64,000 bases of DNA from Plantago elongata (lineage: Eukaryota; Streptophyta; Magnoliopsida; Lamiales; Plantaginaceae): assembly GCA_036897095.1 (NCBI GenBank), contig JAYMSP010000064.1:31287-95286 (forward strand), read 5' to 3'. The notes under the pieces are model-generated. The model saw only the letters and a list, made by a program, of their open reading frames with translations. It had not been told where the DNA came from and did not search any database. The position numbers and the translations under genes were made by a program. Of this stretch, positions 13,101 through 25,589 are shown piece by piece (position 1 is the stretch's first letter; the number at the start of each line of letters is the position of its first letter).

Positions 13101-16100
13101 ACTTATTTTTTGTCTCTTCGCCCTTCTGCATTCTTCACATCCGGATGTTTCTTCAGCAGCAACTGCTCGGTTGTAAATCACATCAGACCTAATACGGGTC
13201 ACTTGGGATTCATCAAGTGCAGAGCCTACTGATGATGAGGGATGGCAAAGTTGCAGTAAGGCAGAAATTGAAGCTTTTAGTTCCTCGAGCTTAATATTGG
13301 TCTCAACATCTGTTGATAAACTTGATATTGACTGAGAGTACAATTGATCAATAAAAGATGGAGAAACATTTCCACCATCAGAGCTAGGAATGTACTTCTG
13401 TCTCTTGGGTGCCTGAGTATATTTACGTTGTCGTAATAGCCCATGTAGTGCCAGCCTGCGTTCATTTGAGTAGACACTAGCTGCCTCCAAAAGAGTTTCT
13501 GGATCAGCAAACTGCGCATCTACAAGAGCATCACACACATATGAAGCAGGCAAATGTTTCAAGAGTTTACAATGCTTCTTACATCTTTCCATGTCACCTG
13601 TCAACCCATTCCCATCCACGGTACCACTAACAATCAACTGTCTGACATAAGCTTGGGGATTGAAGATACCAGAACTAACCAGCTCCCTAATTAAAAGCTG
13701 CAAACGCTTGAAACCTTCACCATTCTGCACCTCATGTTGGTCAATCCAACAAACAATAGCATCATGCGAAGGGCCCGGGCTCTCAAAAGTATCTGAAACA
13801 TCTTTACCTTTCCGGTTTGTACAGTGCATGCTAGGGATGTTTTGCATCATCAATTTCAGAAGACGTACTGCTATGAATATCTCAGAATAATCTTTGCGGC
13901 CAGTGAACTTCAGGCCATGTGGTACTACATTACGAAAATCCCTATATTCACAAGTTGCCCACTCACAAATGAAAAAGATGGAACAATTTACGGACAATGT
14001 GACTCTGCCAATATGCTTAAGAGATATGTGTAAATTGGAGCTCACATCTGCAATCCACCGCTCAGCAATAGCCCCATCCCATGGATCTTCAAAGAGCAAC
14101 TTGTAAGCACCTCCAATATCTCCATGCAGAAGAGCTTGGTCCAATACTTGTAAGGCTTTAGCTACATTATGACCACAATGATTGGGTCTGGCTACTTTTG
14201 AAAGAGTCTCTGCCCTACACTGAATTGATGACACATTGCTGCGGAAAGACAAGGACTCTGCTTGAACCTCATGAACTTTATCCTTGTGCGCACAGGCATT
14301 TTCCAGTTGACCATCCTTCATATTCCTAGCATCCTCAGCCAATTTGGGTAGGAAGTTCCCATCATTCACCAGATGACTTGCAACAGACTTAGGCAAAGGA
14401 AAACAGTCCAAAGCAACGAAGGTATCAGGTACAGCTAGTATTAAATACCGAAGCATCTCAACAACAGCTGAGCTAGTGTATGCCCGCCTAGAATTGTCAA
14501 CAAGATCAGACCCACCAGGAGAAGGTTCTTGGATGAACCGAGTTGATATACGCACCAGGGCGCGAACATAGGTCTGAGATAAAATAACAATTTCTATGAA
14601 ACCATATATGATGGGCAAAAGCAACTGCAGAACACCGAGCAACTCCTTTTCCTGTAGTCAAATAAATTCAGGTCTCAGAACTTATACTAGTTCCCATGAC
14701 AAGTGGAGATAGCATTTTGAATCTAAGAACAAATAGGTAAGGAGTACATAATTTATACCTGCAGTTGATTGAGGACCCAATCAATAATAAGAGAAGGGAC
14801 TACAAGTCCCTCAACATGATGCCACTGAATGATCCTCACCACATACCACCATTTATTATAAAGAGAGGGCTCCTCACCATCCATGACAGCTGCAAATGGA
14901 TCGCCTTTTGGCTGCACAGAATTAGGATATAGCATTTGGGATGACCGATCTCGCATATGAAAGCTTGAATAAGAATTATTTCTTAAAACAAATTCATCCA
15001 GGAGACTCTGAAGGTAGTCAATAACATCTTTTGTCCACTGTTCACAACGCAAAGAGTGAGTTTTGTCATGAGTGGTGGATGATGAATTAGAAGTCACTCG
15101 AACCTGCAATATCCAATTCAGGTATAATATGTTAACTTCCAATAACTAAAAAGCTAAAAGCATTTTAAAAAAAAAAATTGCAATCACTTTTGGTCAAAAC
15201 CCTGTACCTGATTAAGATAAGTCACTTTAATGAACCATGTCGCTCTAGTCAACGGAACGTTGTTTTTAATTAGAACTTCAAAGAGAGATCTCTTCCTATA
15301 ACCATGAGGGACGTGATCAGCCAATGAGCGCAATCTCTTATGCGGTTGGGATAAACCCTGAAGATATGTTTGACAATTTATTAGCAACCAGATTCACAAA
15401 AACTTCTGAGATCACCGCAAAACAGATATTGCAGTAAGAAGCATCAAATGTACAGTATGTTAAGCTTAGACAAAAAACATCACGTCATCACCAACTGACA
15501 GAGAAAAGCTTGCGCCATAAATTTGAAAAAATATAACTAGGCATTTCTTCCATTATGATACCAAAGTTTTGTATCAGAAAATTAATAAATTATTAATCTT
15601 CTCTTTCATGTATCTGTTATGTATTACATTATCAAGTTTCATACCCACAAGGAAATTTTCAAAACAGTTCATGGGAAGAAAAGTCAAACCTCAATCCATT
15701 TCCTTCGGAAATCTTCACCACATGGCCTTTGGTCAGGAAAGATACCAGGCTTGGTTAACAATGCACCAGAAAGTGGAACTCCATAAACCTGACCTGCCTG
15801 CACACAGAATATCCTCTTAACATCCATTAATGCTGCTTGATTGCAAGTAAAAGCTCCGACAAACCGAATACGGACATAGCAAAACAAGATAAATTGATGC
15901 AGCAGAACAATTAAAATAATGTTAGCAAGAGTGTGTGCAAGGGAAGAATACCTTTCGCTTTTGTGCCCGAGACTCGTTAATTGCTCTATGACGTTTCTTG
16001 ATTGCCTGCAGATGTGCATATGGTTGAATTAGAAATTTATTTAATTATATGATCCATTGACCAACAGAAAGCAGCCACATGCTTTAAAACCATAGTAAAT

Positions 16101-17965
16101 GATAAACAACTAGAGATCCTTCATGGATTATATTACACACCTCTTTCCACTTGGCAATGAGGGGCTTCGAGAAAGCCTGAACATGCGAGAGAGAAATCTC
16201 CCTGGCTTCCTGATTTAATTACACAACATAAATTTAACTCGAACAAGTATAAAGACAGATATTTCAAGAATTATATGAAAACGGTAATCAAGGACTCATA
16301 AAAAGACAACCTCAAGTCCTTCGACGGTCTCTCTGTAACCAGATAGGGCATACTCGCGTGTAAGAGTCTCCTCGGGACAAGTTGGAGTTTGTGGGTTGAA
16401 ATCAGGTGGGCCAAGTCTGACATCATTTAATATTATGAAGTTACTATATATTGCAAAATATATGAGAACAGTTACAGATATAAAAATGGGTGAAAAAGAG
16501 AACTAACATGAGACCATGTCCAACAATCATTGCACTTATTTGAGTGAATATTCATACGTTACATTTGGGAGAATATAAAAAACTTATAATATAAAGAAAG
16601 TAAAAAGGAAAAGGTAATCTTGCTATTCGCCATTGAGAGAGTTTGTGTTTAGCATATATAGGTTAAACAGCACTTACCTTGGATTCAACTGTTCCTTATC
16701 GCATCTAGCTTTGTATGGAGTTACCTGAGAGGAGCGCCTGAGAGAAAAAGAAAAGTGTACTGTTTATAGGTGAACATGAATTTGATAAGATTTAATAAAA
16801 GTACACCGGCAATGAAATAAGCACAATACGATGCATCTGAGAAATCACGACCACCTACTAATCAGGACAATTACTGTAACTCCGTAACTGACCACTTATC
16901 CATTTCCCACAATACAATATGCTTCAAATTAAGGCAGTGAATCATATGAAAGAGTGAAACAAATAACAGAAGCCAAGCAAATATGACCCAATGTTCCTAA
17001 TATAAATTTTCTTAGGAGCGTGTGGAACTATACATGTACGTACAGAGGTACCTCTACCATCTCATTCTTTATTCATTACTTAGGTTTTTCATTTACGTAG
17101 CAAACACTAAGTGTAAAGTACCAGTAATGCTAGTCCAAGATTATTTTGAAGTCTGTCCTGCATACATGACCAACTACGATTTTCAGGAACTTGGAATTTA
17201 TTACTGGGCTGGGCCAAGAAATATATAAACTAAGTAAATGAAATCAATCCCAACAAACACACTGACTGTTCCTATGTGGTCCTAATTTTCTCAAAATCCA
17301 GCTCACAAAAGCTTCAATATCCACTACAGCTGTACGGATAAAGCTCACTTTAGAACAATTTCACAATTACTAATTCGCGACATAGAGTTTCAGACCACAT
17401 ACAGTGTAATAAAATATTCAAAAATACAATGTGAAAAATCATACACAAAATAATATGAAAAATATGCACGTATAATAATTTTAGACATCAATTTGGTAAG
17501 CGCTTTACGGCATTCACGCGTCTCTGAAATATTGATATCCGTGCTTTTCCCTTTCAATCTATGTGGTCTAGCTCCAAATACAAGGAATGGTTGAAACAAC
17601 CTCAGAGATCTGTAACTATTTGGCCTTCACAGATTAATAACGTATGAATAATTACCACCTGATGTAAGGAACTGAGGCATACTAAATTGAGAGAACCTTT
17701 ACGAATTGAATCGAATCAATATCTACTCATTTTAGAAATAACAAAAGAACAAGAACCATAACTTAATAAAAATTTCAGAGGTAACAGAATCAAAACTTGT
17801 GAAGAATCGGTACATAGTTCCATACAAAATTAATTACCTCGAATTCAGAGAGAAGTTAGGTTGCAGAGCAGATGATTCTGTGCGGGATACATCCCTTGCT
17901 TGTATCCCACTTATCAAGCTGTTATTGACTGCACTATTGCAGTTGTTAAGATGATACCTTTGCAT
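7163..17965 (-). CDS. MED12: Mediator subunit 12 (CRYPTIC PRECOCIOUS/CENTER CITY homologue)
   Basis: Exons in transcript order: 17965-17838, 16737-16678, 16416-16311, 16209-16141, 16005-15952, 15797-15690, 15357-15208, 15103-14759, 14651-12391, 11489-8949, 8297-7973, 7606-7163. They sum to 6,591 bases, exactly 2,197 codons with the stop, which fits plant MED12 (about 2,200 residues). The start is set by the family N-terminus MQRYHLNNCNSAVNNS, followed by LGPPDFNPQTPTCPEETLTRE and GYRETVEGLEEAREISLS. A hallmark further on is LPLNLVLPPAYSIFAFAIWRP. The protein belongs to the Mediator kinase module (MED12, MED13, CDK8, CycC), which gates RNA polymerase II initiation; in Arabidopsis it affects flowering time and embryo patterning. 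Intron 9 carries a tRNA-derived SINE and intron 10 a tandem duplication. No defect in the reading frame was seen. Confidence 0.93.
8685..8878. repeat. two-copy repeat in MED12 intron 10
   Basis: Segment 8685-8752 recurs at 8810-8878 with few changes. Both contain GGTGCATAAAGCTGAGATGC and ATGCCAATGCAA and end in CAAAGTGCAC. The offset is about 127 bases, so the unit may include the intervening sequence. Confidence 0.8.
11883..11977 (-). mobile_element. tRNA-derived SINE or tRNA retrosequence
   Basis: On the minus strand this is a tRNA-like head with an A box (TAGCTCAGTTGG, at 11965-11954) and a B box (GGTTCGAGTCACC, at 11921-11909), about 32 bases apart. It ends in an A-rich tail. The 15-base sequence TTATTAGATTCAATT occurs directly on both sides, at 11868-11882 and 11978-11992, as expected for a target-site duplication made by LINE-type retrotransposition. 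The body is only about 95 bases, so it is head plus tail with little or no unrelated SINE body. It lies in MED12 intron 9 in the sense direction of that gene. Confidence 0.85.
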
Positions 17966-19870
17966 TTCTCCAAATAATCATCTGCTACTCCACATGCCGC
18001 AACCAGCATTGAGCTGTAATAAATATATACCAGGCAGTCTGATATTATTTTCAACATATAGTTGTCGGAATCCCCAATTATACTTGACTAAAATTACATA
18101 TATAAATGAAATAAATAGACCATGCATATGGAACAGGCGTAAAAAATATCCGGTCGATACATATAAATGCAAGAGTAATTATCTATAAATAGATGACAAT
18201 TTTGCAATTTAAAATGATTGTTATTGTCCATGAGCATCACATGGACAGCAGGGCACTTTATGAGCTCCCTTAGTATTAGTGATGCCAAATTTTTTTACTC
18301 TAAGCTCATGTATTATATAAACATACAAAAAAATATATATAATAGAGTCTTAGATAGAGGAATCTATGTAAACAAAAATAAAAAAAGTTATACGACTGGA
18401 TAAACTGGATCTTTCATTGTACATAACAAAAGGAAACTGAATGTGCAACATCTACATTCAAACATAGGAGATAAATCATTGCCGTTTAAAGTTCAGTTAG
18501 CTTTTCAATCAAGCAGCAAATAATCAAGTTAAGAATACCCCGGGACTCTTAACCTTCTTATCAAGGTTGTTTGTTAGTCTAGGAATATATTTTCCGTAAT
18601 GGATAGCAACTGACTGTACTTAGCTGGCGAGTTAACACCCATTACACATCAGAAAGTGAAAACAATGCATAATATTCTATTAACAGGTGCAGTCATTCCG
18701 TTCTATAAAACGACAAACAGATCCATATCTGTATGCTTTGAAGGTGTATGCACTTTTAGCTCAAGCCCATATAGTTTATACAATCTTTGTCATGTACTAT
18801 TAATCTTACATCAATAACGGCAATGACTATAAATACATTCCTCTAAAGAGATGTGAAGACAAAAGGATAACTAACAGAACTTGCCTAGTAGTTAACAGAC
18901 AATATACGAGTAATAATGAGTCATCCGGTCCAATTGTAGCAACAAATCTTTCTATTCCACTTAATGAACGCGACTAAAAGAACCCCACCGCACCCTCAGA
19001 TTCAAACTACTAATTACGCGATGCTAAAATAAAACCATTTCCCTGAACTAGCCAAGCACACGTGTATCCGAATCCGACAAATAAAAAGCACCATCAGTCC
19101 ATCACAATAACACATGGCATGCCACCCAACCTCATCTCCAGGCTAGTAAACTAAAAGCATCTACATTTGCAAACACAACCTCATCTAAAATTCAGAAATG
19201 CAAACACCAAAAGCTAAAAATTGAACTTCCATACTTAGCACTCTAAGGTAAAACCAGAACCCCGATCAAATGTTACACTAAATCAGCATTCGCCAACTCT
19301 ATCCCATACACGCAGACGAGCTGAGAAGCAGCTAATTGACATCCATAATCAGCAATGAAGTAGTAAAAGCTAAGAGCTTTATGCTCCAACAAGTAGAAAT
19401 GGAAGAAGAGTGAGACCGAAATGCATACCTGACAAATAATACAATCCAATTCCAGCAAATCAACCAAACCCAATTCAACAGTGAGTGCGAAAATGGATTC
19501 AAAAGTGGAGTCCAGAGCAAAAGGGCGGAAAGCTAGGGTTTTTCTGAATTGGAAATCAAGAAGAGTCTGAATAGGGTCGAAAGAGAAAGCTACTTCTTTT
19601 AATTTCTTGACAAATTGGGATTGGAAATCGAGAGTAGGCGAAACCCAATTCCACAAGGAACGAGGAGAAGAAGAAGAAGAATCGTAAGTGTGTCGTTTTT
19701 TTCCTATTTGAGCTGTGTTGTGTTGTGTCTGTACGTATCGATTGTATGTAAGAATGTATACGTTGCAAGAAGATATAGAGAGAGAAAGTGAGAGTTGAGA
19801 TTTGGGAGTGTTTGACCCTAAAAAGCTCTTCTTTCTTTGCATTTTCAAGGACAAATTTGCTCTCTTTGGC
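17966..19870 (-). other. MED12 5' leader with a large leader intron
   Basis: The first coding ATG is at 17965. Upstream on the minus strand a donor (TTTGTCAG|GTATGC) lies near 19434. A non-coding exon rich in GAA/CTT runs from there to about 19830 and contains typical plant leader words such as AAACCCTAGCTTTCC-like pyrimidine runs. An acceptor just above the ATG (GTAGCAG near 17990) would remove about 1.4 kb. The long open frame in this leader is not conserved in any family I know and I treat it as chance. Confidence 0.55.
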
Positions 19871-20971
19871 AATTCGGAATAATCAAAACTACTTCACTTC
19901 CATTGTACTACATGTGAATTTTTAGTCATAATAATGAACCTTGTCAACAAAAGTACTAGATCTAAACATTGTCCCATTCTACTTAAAATATGATTTATCG
20001 GTTTATCCTTTAATATTATTCGTAATTGTAATTTCAGATTAAAACGAAGCAGTACGACTAACAATTAGTAATAAGGAAGTCATTAAGGAAATTATCGAAT
20101 ACGTAATAAATTGTAGTAATAAATTGTAGTTATATTTCGCATATTAGACGGTTGTTGTTTCACGGCGATGTTGTGCAGGAAGAACATATCACATTGGGTT
20201 TGTAGTTTTATATTATTCGACGTCTACTACTTTATTCAGGTTATCGTGTATGATGGAATATATGAAAAGTCGTAAATCTATTCGTTCTCGGCTTTTTTAC
20301 CATGTGTCGAGAACTTATCGTGATCTCATTTGGAGATTTGAAGTGTGAGACTCCAAATCCACTCCGATTAACACCTTGTTAAATTGTCAATGGCATCCTC
20401 TGGTGAAGGCGACATATGTTTGCATGAATGAGGTAGTGAGCAATAATCTCGATGATGCGAGAATATGATGTATACTTAGGAAACACCTGGGAGGTTATTA
20501 AGTTTATGAATTTTTTTTGCTTTATTGGTAGCCACATGCAATGATAATGATGAGTATATTCGAACTATTAATTTGTTGGACACAATGTTATTATAAATTG
20601 TTGTCTAAACTTGCTCTATTTATGTGTGTTGCTTGAATTAACAAGGGATAATGTGTCGATGCACATGCAACATAGCCTAATCCTTGATATACAGATGCTC
20701 AAGAGTTAAGTGGAAGTGATACAACTAATTCCGTCCACCCCGGTGAATGAATTTTATTGCACACATCTTTGAAATGAAAGGACAGACAGTCAAGTGAAAG
20801 CCACCTTTTTATTTATATATACTAAAACTTATAAGAGTCATAGTGATTAATGAGAGTCTAAGAGTTCTTCTCCAATATATAAGTGAGTTTGATTTTGCAG
20901 ATCTTTTAACTCGTTTTCCAATTTTGCGGGTTAACGGGTTGTGGGTTTAAGTGGGTTTTCGGAACGGTTGG

Positions 20972-21340
20972 TATAAAAACCTTCTTTTTACATTTCATGT
21001 TCACTTTTTTCCTCTCATTTGCTTCTTTCCAGATTGTGGTTCACGATATTCTCCGATTGTCGGCCAAATCACTAAGAAACCCTAGATTTTTATCTTTCTA
21101 CTCGTGAATCCTCCTTCTCCGATGTCGATCTACACCGCATTCCACCGATCTGCCGCCTCCTTCCGTCATTTTGAAGATTTAACCGTCAAATTCCATCTAT
21201 GAGTTTTAGCCAAGCTTTGCGTGTCTATTTCGAGTGGTTGAGAAATTATCGAAAGCAGTAGCAACTAGAAGCATTCATCTATGGCAGATTTGAACACCTG
21301 CTTCTCAAATCTATTGAGATCTCAATTTTGTTCCGTCTAA
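20972..21340 (+). other. promoter and leader-like sequence with no ORF
   Basis: A good TATA box (TATAAAA at 20972-20978) is followed at a normal distance by pyrimidine-rich leader sequence and an AAACCCTAG word typical of plant 5' UTRs. After about 21340 the sequence becomes T-rich and intron-like. The only ATG frames are about 20 codons long (from 21121 and 21282). It could be a non-coding RNA gene, a decayed gene or a gene fragment captured by a transposon. Confidence 0.35.
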
Positions 21341-21539
21341 ATACGTATGTTTCCTCATTTTATGCTTAGTAGTACTTTTTTTCCTGATCATTACTTATTT
21401 AATTGTTATTTTAGTGCTCATTGTTGTATGTATATCATGTACTTTGTGGTGTATTAAAGAGAGTCGTGGTGATTTGGTTTACATTCAGGAAAGCTTTTGA
21501 ACTTAACTGTTTACATATATTATAGAAGTTATGTAGTAT

Positions 21540-22680
21540 TATTAAATGTATATATGTATGAATGTACTATGTTTATATTGTAAATGTTGATTTTGTAGGG
21601 TAAATAATTGATGCTTACATATAGATTTTTTTGTATCATCGTATGAATTTTTTATTGTTTAGGTCTTTATGTAAATTGTGTATACGTGTAAATTGTTGAG
21701 TTTTGTGATTTCAATTCTTTTTTGCTCAAGTTTCCGTAGTTTTGTTCAATCGGTATGTTTGTCAGTGTAAATTGTGCTTGTTTATACCGGAATTGTTGAT
21801 GTTTAATATGTTTTTTTACTTTATCTTTTGAAGTTATTATTGTTTAGGCTTTCATATAAATGGTCTGTATTTAGTTGCGAATTGCTGAAATTTAAGGTTT
21901 CAATTTTTTGTATAGAGTATATGTAATTTTGTAGAACTTGGTTGTATGCGTGAATAGTCTATGTTTATACTTAAATTGGTGGTGTTTAATGGTAAATAGT
22001 TTATATTTTAATAAAGGTTTTTAGGTTTATCTTCTTAAAGTTCTAACTGCTTTAGATTTTTATGTAAGTGGTGTATGTATAGCTATAAATTGTTGATATT
22101 TTTGGTTTCATTGTATAACTATTTTTGTAAAACCGATATGTTTTCATTGTGTTGTGCATGTTTATACAGTAAACTAGAAAATTGGCACGCAATATTCGCG
22201 TGCGAACTTTCAACTCATTAATATTGTTGAAAACATATTAGATTAATAATAATTTTACATTATAATAAAGTTATCAATTATAGTTTAATATTTAATAAGA
22301 TTAAACCATATGAAATATTGCAATGGAAAAAGTAGTTATGATGAAGGGTAAAATAGGAAAAATAAAAGTTGGTCCGCTAACTACCCTGATCCTCTTCCCT
22401 TTTATAATAGTAATAATAGATGTTGACATTGACACTGGTGTTCTTAGTTGATTTTTTTGGTCTCTGAATGCTTGAATTTCATAACTAATAGCATATTGTT
22501 ATCATTGTGAACTGTGCATGTTTTTTTAACAATTGTTGATGTTGAACCTAAAATAGGTGATGTTAGTTGTGTTTTTTTTATCTATGGATGCTTAAATTTT
22601 TTAATTAATATCATATATTTATATTGTAATTATTGATGTTAAATAGGTAATGTTTGTTAATGTTTTTGTTGTATATATTA
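21540..22680. repeat. field of degenerate T-rich tandem repeats
   Basis: Phrases such as ATTGTTGATGTT, GTAAATTGTG(T/C), GTGCATGTTTATAC and TTTAGGYTTT return in the same order several times, at roughly 130-180 base intervals. Copies are strongly diverged and interrupted by the Helitron at 22174-22420. Unit borders could not be fixed by eye. Confidence 0.45.
22174..22420 (-). mobile_element. short non-autonomous Helitron
   Basis: Read on the minus strand the element begins TCTATTATTACTATTATAAA at 22420. It ends with a hairpin (stem GCACGC/GCGTGC, 22185-22203), seven further bases, and CTAG at 22174. The flanking host bases are A before and T after, the exact Helitron insertion site. Length is 247 bases and there is no coding capacity, so RepHel protein would have to be supplied in trans. 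Confidence 0.85.
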
Positions 22681-23584
22681 GATTTTCGTAAAACGAGTAG
22701 TCGAATAAAGAATGAGATTGATGGTAAAGACAGATATGGATGAAGGGGCCAACGGGGCATGAAGATTGTTATTGCAGATGATTTTTTTGAATATATAATT
22801 ATAGTTTGTAATTAGTGCATTTGAATATTTGGTGTTTAATGAATAAATTGAATTTTATGTATGTTTATGCATATTGTGTTTTATCTTGGATAAGTAGGCT
22901 GTTATTAATGATTATGCGTTAAACATGCACTATTATATATTAGACATAGATTATATTATATTAAACATATGCAATTTGTTCTAAAATATTAAATATATGA
23001 TCATATGAATACATAAGCCCCAATGAGCTATAAATTTTTAATTTAAAAAAATGGGTCGATCAGGCTGGGTCGGGTTGGCCCGCAAAAAATCATTAGTATA
23101 GTTTTTTATATAAATTGCTTATGTTTGTATATTATTTACGACTCTCAATATATAATGGACTCTCAGAAGACGGACTCATTTATTTATAAAACGTCCACTT
23201 TAATTTTATGCAAAATCTAGTATTTTTGCATAAATGAGACTTTATATACCTGTTTTGTTGTTTCCGTTAATTGTTATCTTAGAAAAAAATGTAACTTATC
23301 ATCTATACGTTATAGTTTTATGTTTTCTTTAAAGAAAATTCTTAGTAATTGCATTTATGCATCATTGGTAGTATCAAAAAATAAATGTTATAATGTTTAC
23401 TAAAATGAAAATTTATTGTTGGTAGTAATTATGTCATGTTTATGGGGTGTGTTATCAACAATAACTTTTCATTAAATTCACCTTACATGACATAATTACG
23501 GAACTGAATTTTCATGTAAACTTATATATTATTTATATAAATTATGTATGATATTACATCCAGTCATAAATAAATATGAGGGAT

Positions 23585-23640
23585 ACTCCATCCGTCCCGA
23601 ATTGAATGTCCCTCCATTTTATAATTGAGCTCGAGCTTGA
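23585..23640 (+). mobile_element. Stowaway-like (Tc1/mariner) terminal sequence
   Basis: TA followed by CTCCATCCGTCCCGAATTGA closely resembles the plant Stowaway/mariner-like end CTCCCTCCGTCCC. I found no inverted partner downstream, so this is probably a solo or truncated end and its right border is arbitrary. Confidence 0.45.
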
Positions 23641-24234
23641 AATAATACTCATTTCATTCATGATAAAGTTTGTTATGAAAAATTATTTTAATAAAATTAT
23701 ATTTAATATTTTTGTAAAAAAGGCATTAAAGCTCGATAAGTCTCGTTAATTATCATACTTTTTTCATGTTACTCAAGTTTGAACCCGTTTTTTTACTCGT
23801 ATAATCTCCAGTCTTTACCTTCTCTTCACGCCGAGTAGAGTACATATGTGAAATTGGAAAACCCATGTCGCCTCTTCTTCGCTTTTCATCTTCTATAGAT
23901 CGAAAATCCTTATCGACTCACTGACAAAATCGAGAGTAGACAAAGGATCTTCGTGGTTGTTTATTATAGAATTATAGTGTAGTTGTTAGATTTAGTGTTT
24001 GGTATACAATTGTAATTGTATAGAGTATTATAAGTTTGTTTTATAGGTTGTGTAAGATATAAATGATTGGTGTAGGTATGATGTGATTGTTATTGAGATT
24101 TAATAAAATAGATTTAATTGTTTTATTGGTTAATTATTGATATTAATTTTGTTGGAATGAGATGATTGGTTAAATTAGTTTGGAGGTGTTTGATAGTATT
24201 TGTAGATTTGTTTTTATTTAAAAAAACTAGAGAT

Positions 24235-24236
<2 letters not shown>

Positions 24237-24268
<32 letters not shown>
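24237..24268. repeat. (AAT)n microsatellite
   Basis: About ten and a half perfect AAT units lie in an otherwise AT-rich spacer. Confidence 0.95.
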
Positions 24269-24270
<2 letters not shown>

Positions 24271-24550
24271 TTATATATTCAAAGAATAATCGGAGAAAAA
24301 TTATTAAATTAATAAAGATATAATCAAATAAGTATATATTCTATTCAACTGAAAATCAGTTCAATTTAATTCAACTCAACTTAATTATAATTTATATTTT
24401 ACTTGACTTCAATTCAATTCACTTCAGTTTATTTTAATTCAAGTTGAGTAGATTTTAATTTAAGATTACACAATCACCGTACAAAATTAATTATACTTCT
24501 AACCTTATATACTATAAAGCGATATTATTCTGAGCAAATCAACAACACCT

Positions 24551-24665
24551 CACCGCACCGGAAACCTTTCATTCCAAATCGGCCAATCCCTCCGCCACCG
24601 CACCGGAAACACCGCCGCCCCAACCCACGGCCTTTCAACTGTTTTGAAACCACCGCACCGGAAAC
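24551..24665 (+). repeat. three copies of a 15-base GC-rich motif in the COX19 leader
   Basis: CACCGCACCGGAAAC occurs exactly at 24551-24565, 24596-24610 and 24651-24665. The segment is strikingly GC-rich against its surroundings. It lies just upstream of a donor (GACTGAG|GTAATA, near 24723), so it falls in the probable first exon or core promoter of the COX19-like gene. Confidence 0.85.
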
Positions 24666-25589
24666 AACAATTCTTCTTCTTCGTCTTCTTCTTCACGCCC
24701 TCCAGGAAAACCGTTGGACTGAGGTAATAATTCTTTCTTGCTTGTTTATTGTTTTTGGTTTCATTTTAATTTCATCTGCTTTGAACGCATACCAATGATT
24801 TTCATAGGGAATAATCAATTTTCTTCTACTTTACTTGATTTCACAATGTCAACTAATCAATACCTAGCTTGCTTTTCTAAAATTATCAAACTCCACTAGT
24901 TAAAACTTACTGACTGTTTACAAGAATCCAATTTATGCTTTGTTTATGGTAATGGAGTTAAATTTCATCCCATATCCTGTTATTCTTTTTATGTTCTTCA
25001 CAGCTCACATGCTCAACTGCATTGATTTGACCTATCCAGTATTTTTTCCTTTTGAATTTTCGCTCGATTAGTAGGTATTTCTGGGTTTATTGAATTACCT
25101 TGGTTTAAGCTGCTCTACGTTTTTGGTTTCTCAATGTATATTGAACTCGCTGGATAGGGATAGACGATGGGTTTGCTGAACTAATTGGATCATATTTTTT
25201 TTCTACAAGTGCGCAAGAGACAATCTACTAAATAATCTGTTGCTTCTCCCTGTAGTTGCAGAATATCCAACTCGGGAGCTGCTTGTAAATAGTTTCGTTC
25301 TTTCTCTCTTTTCCCCCTGTTTTTTTTGACGGTAGAAAAATGCTAATATGGACTTTGGGCTGCCTAGTGAGTTGACAAGTTATAAGTTCGTAGGATGTTA
25401 TCTTACATGAAACCTTTTAGTTGATTGTGTGAATTATAAAATTGCGTTTTGGCCGTTTTTAATGAGCCGGGGGTTTGCTCGGTTTATCCCTCTAAGAAAA
25501 CTACTTTGTCTTACACCGTAAGTTGCCTTTACCAGAATCATTCTTCTATTAAGAAGCGATTAGTAGCGGCTGGTTGAACTTGGGGAGGA

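Larger units (their letters stand above)
20818..23178. mobile_element. possible composite mobile element (tentative)
   Basis: The 10-base word TTTATTTATA occurs at 20808-20817 and 23179-23188. Just inside each end lies a pair of AGAGTC words in inverted orientation, spaced 12 bases apart on the left and 11 on the right (AGAGTC...GAGAGTC). Together these could be a MULE-size target duplication with degenerate terminal repeats. The interior contains a promoter-like stretch, a repeat field and a nested Helitron. The flanking word is AT-only, so chance is a real alternative. No transposase is present. Confidence 0.25.

Noticed and set aside
19273-19872. 199-residue open frame on the minus strand
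   Set aside because: It spans the MED12 non-coding leader exon and its donor site, is low-complexity and resembles no family.
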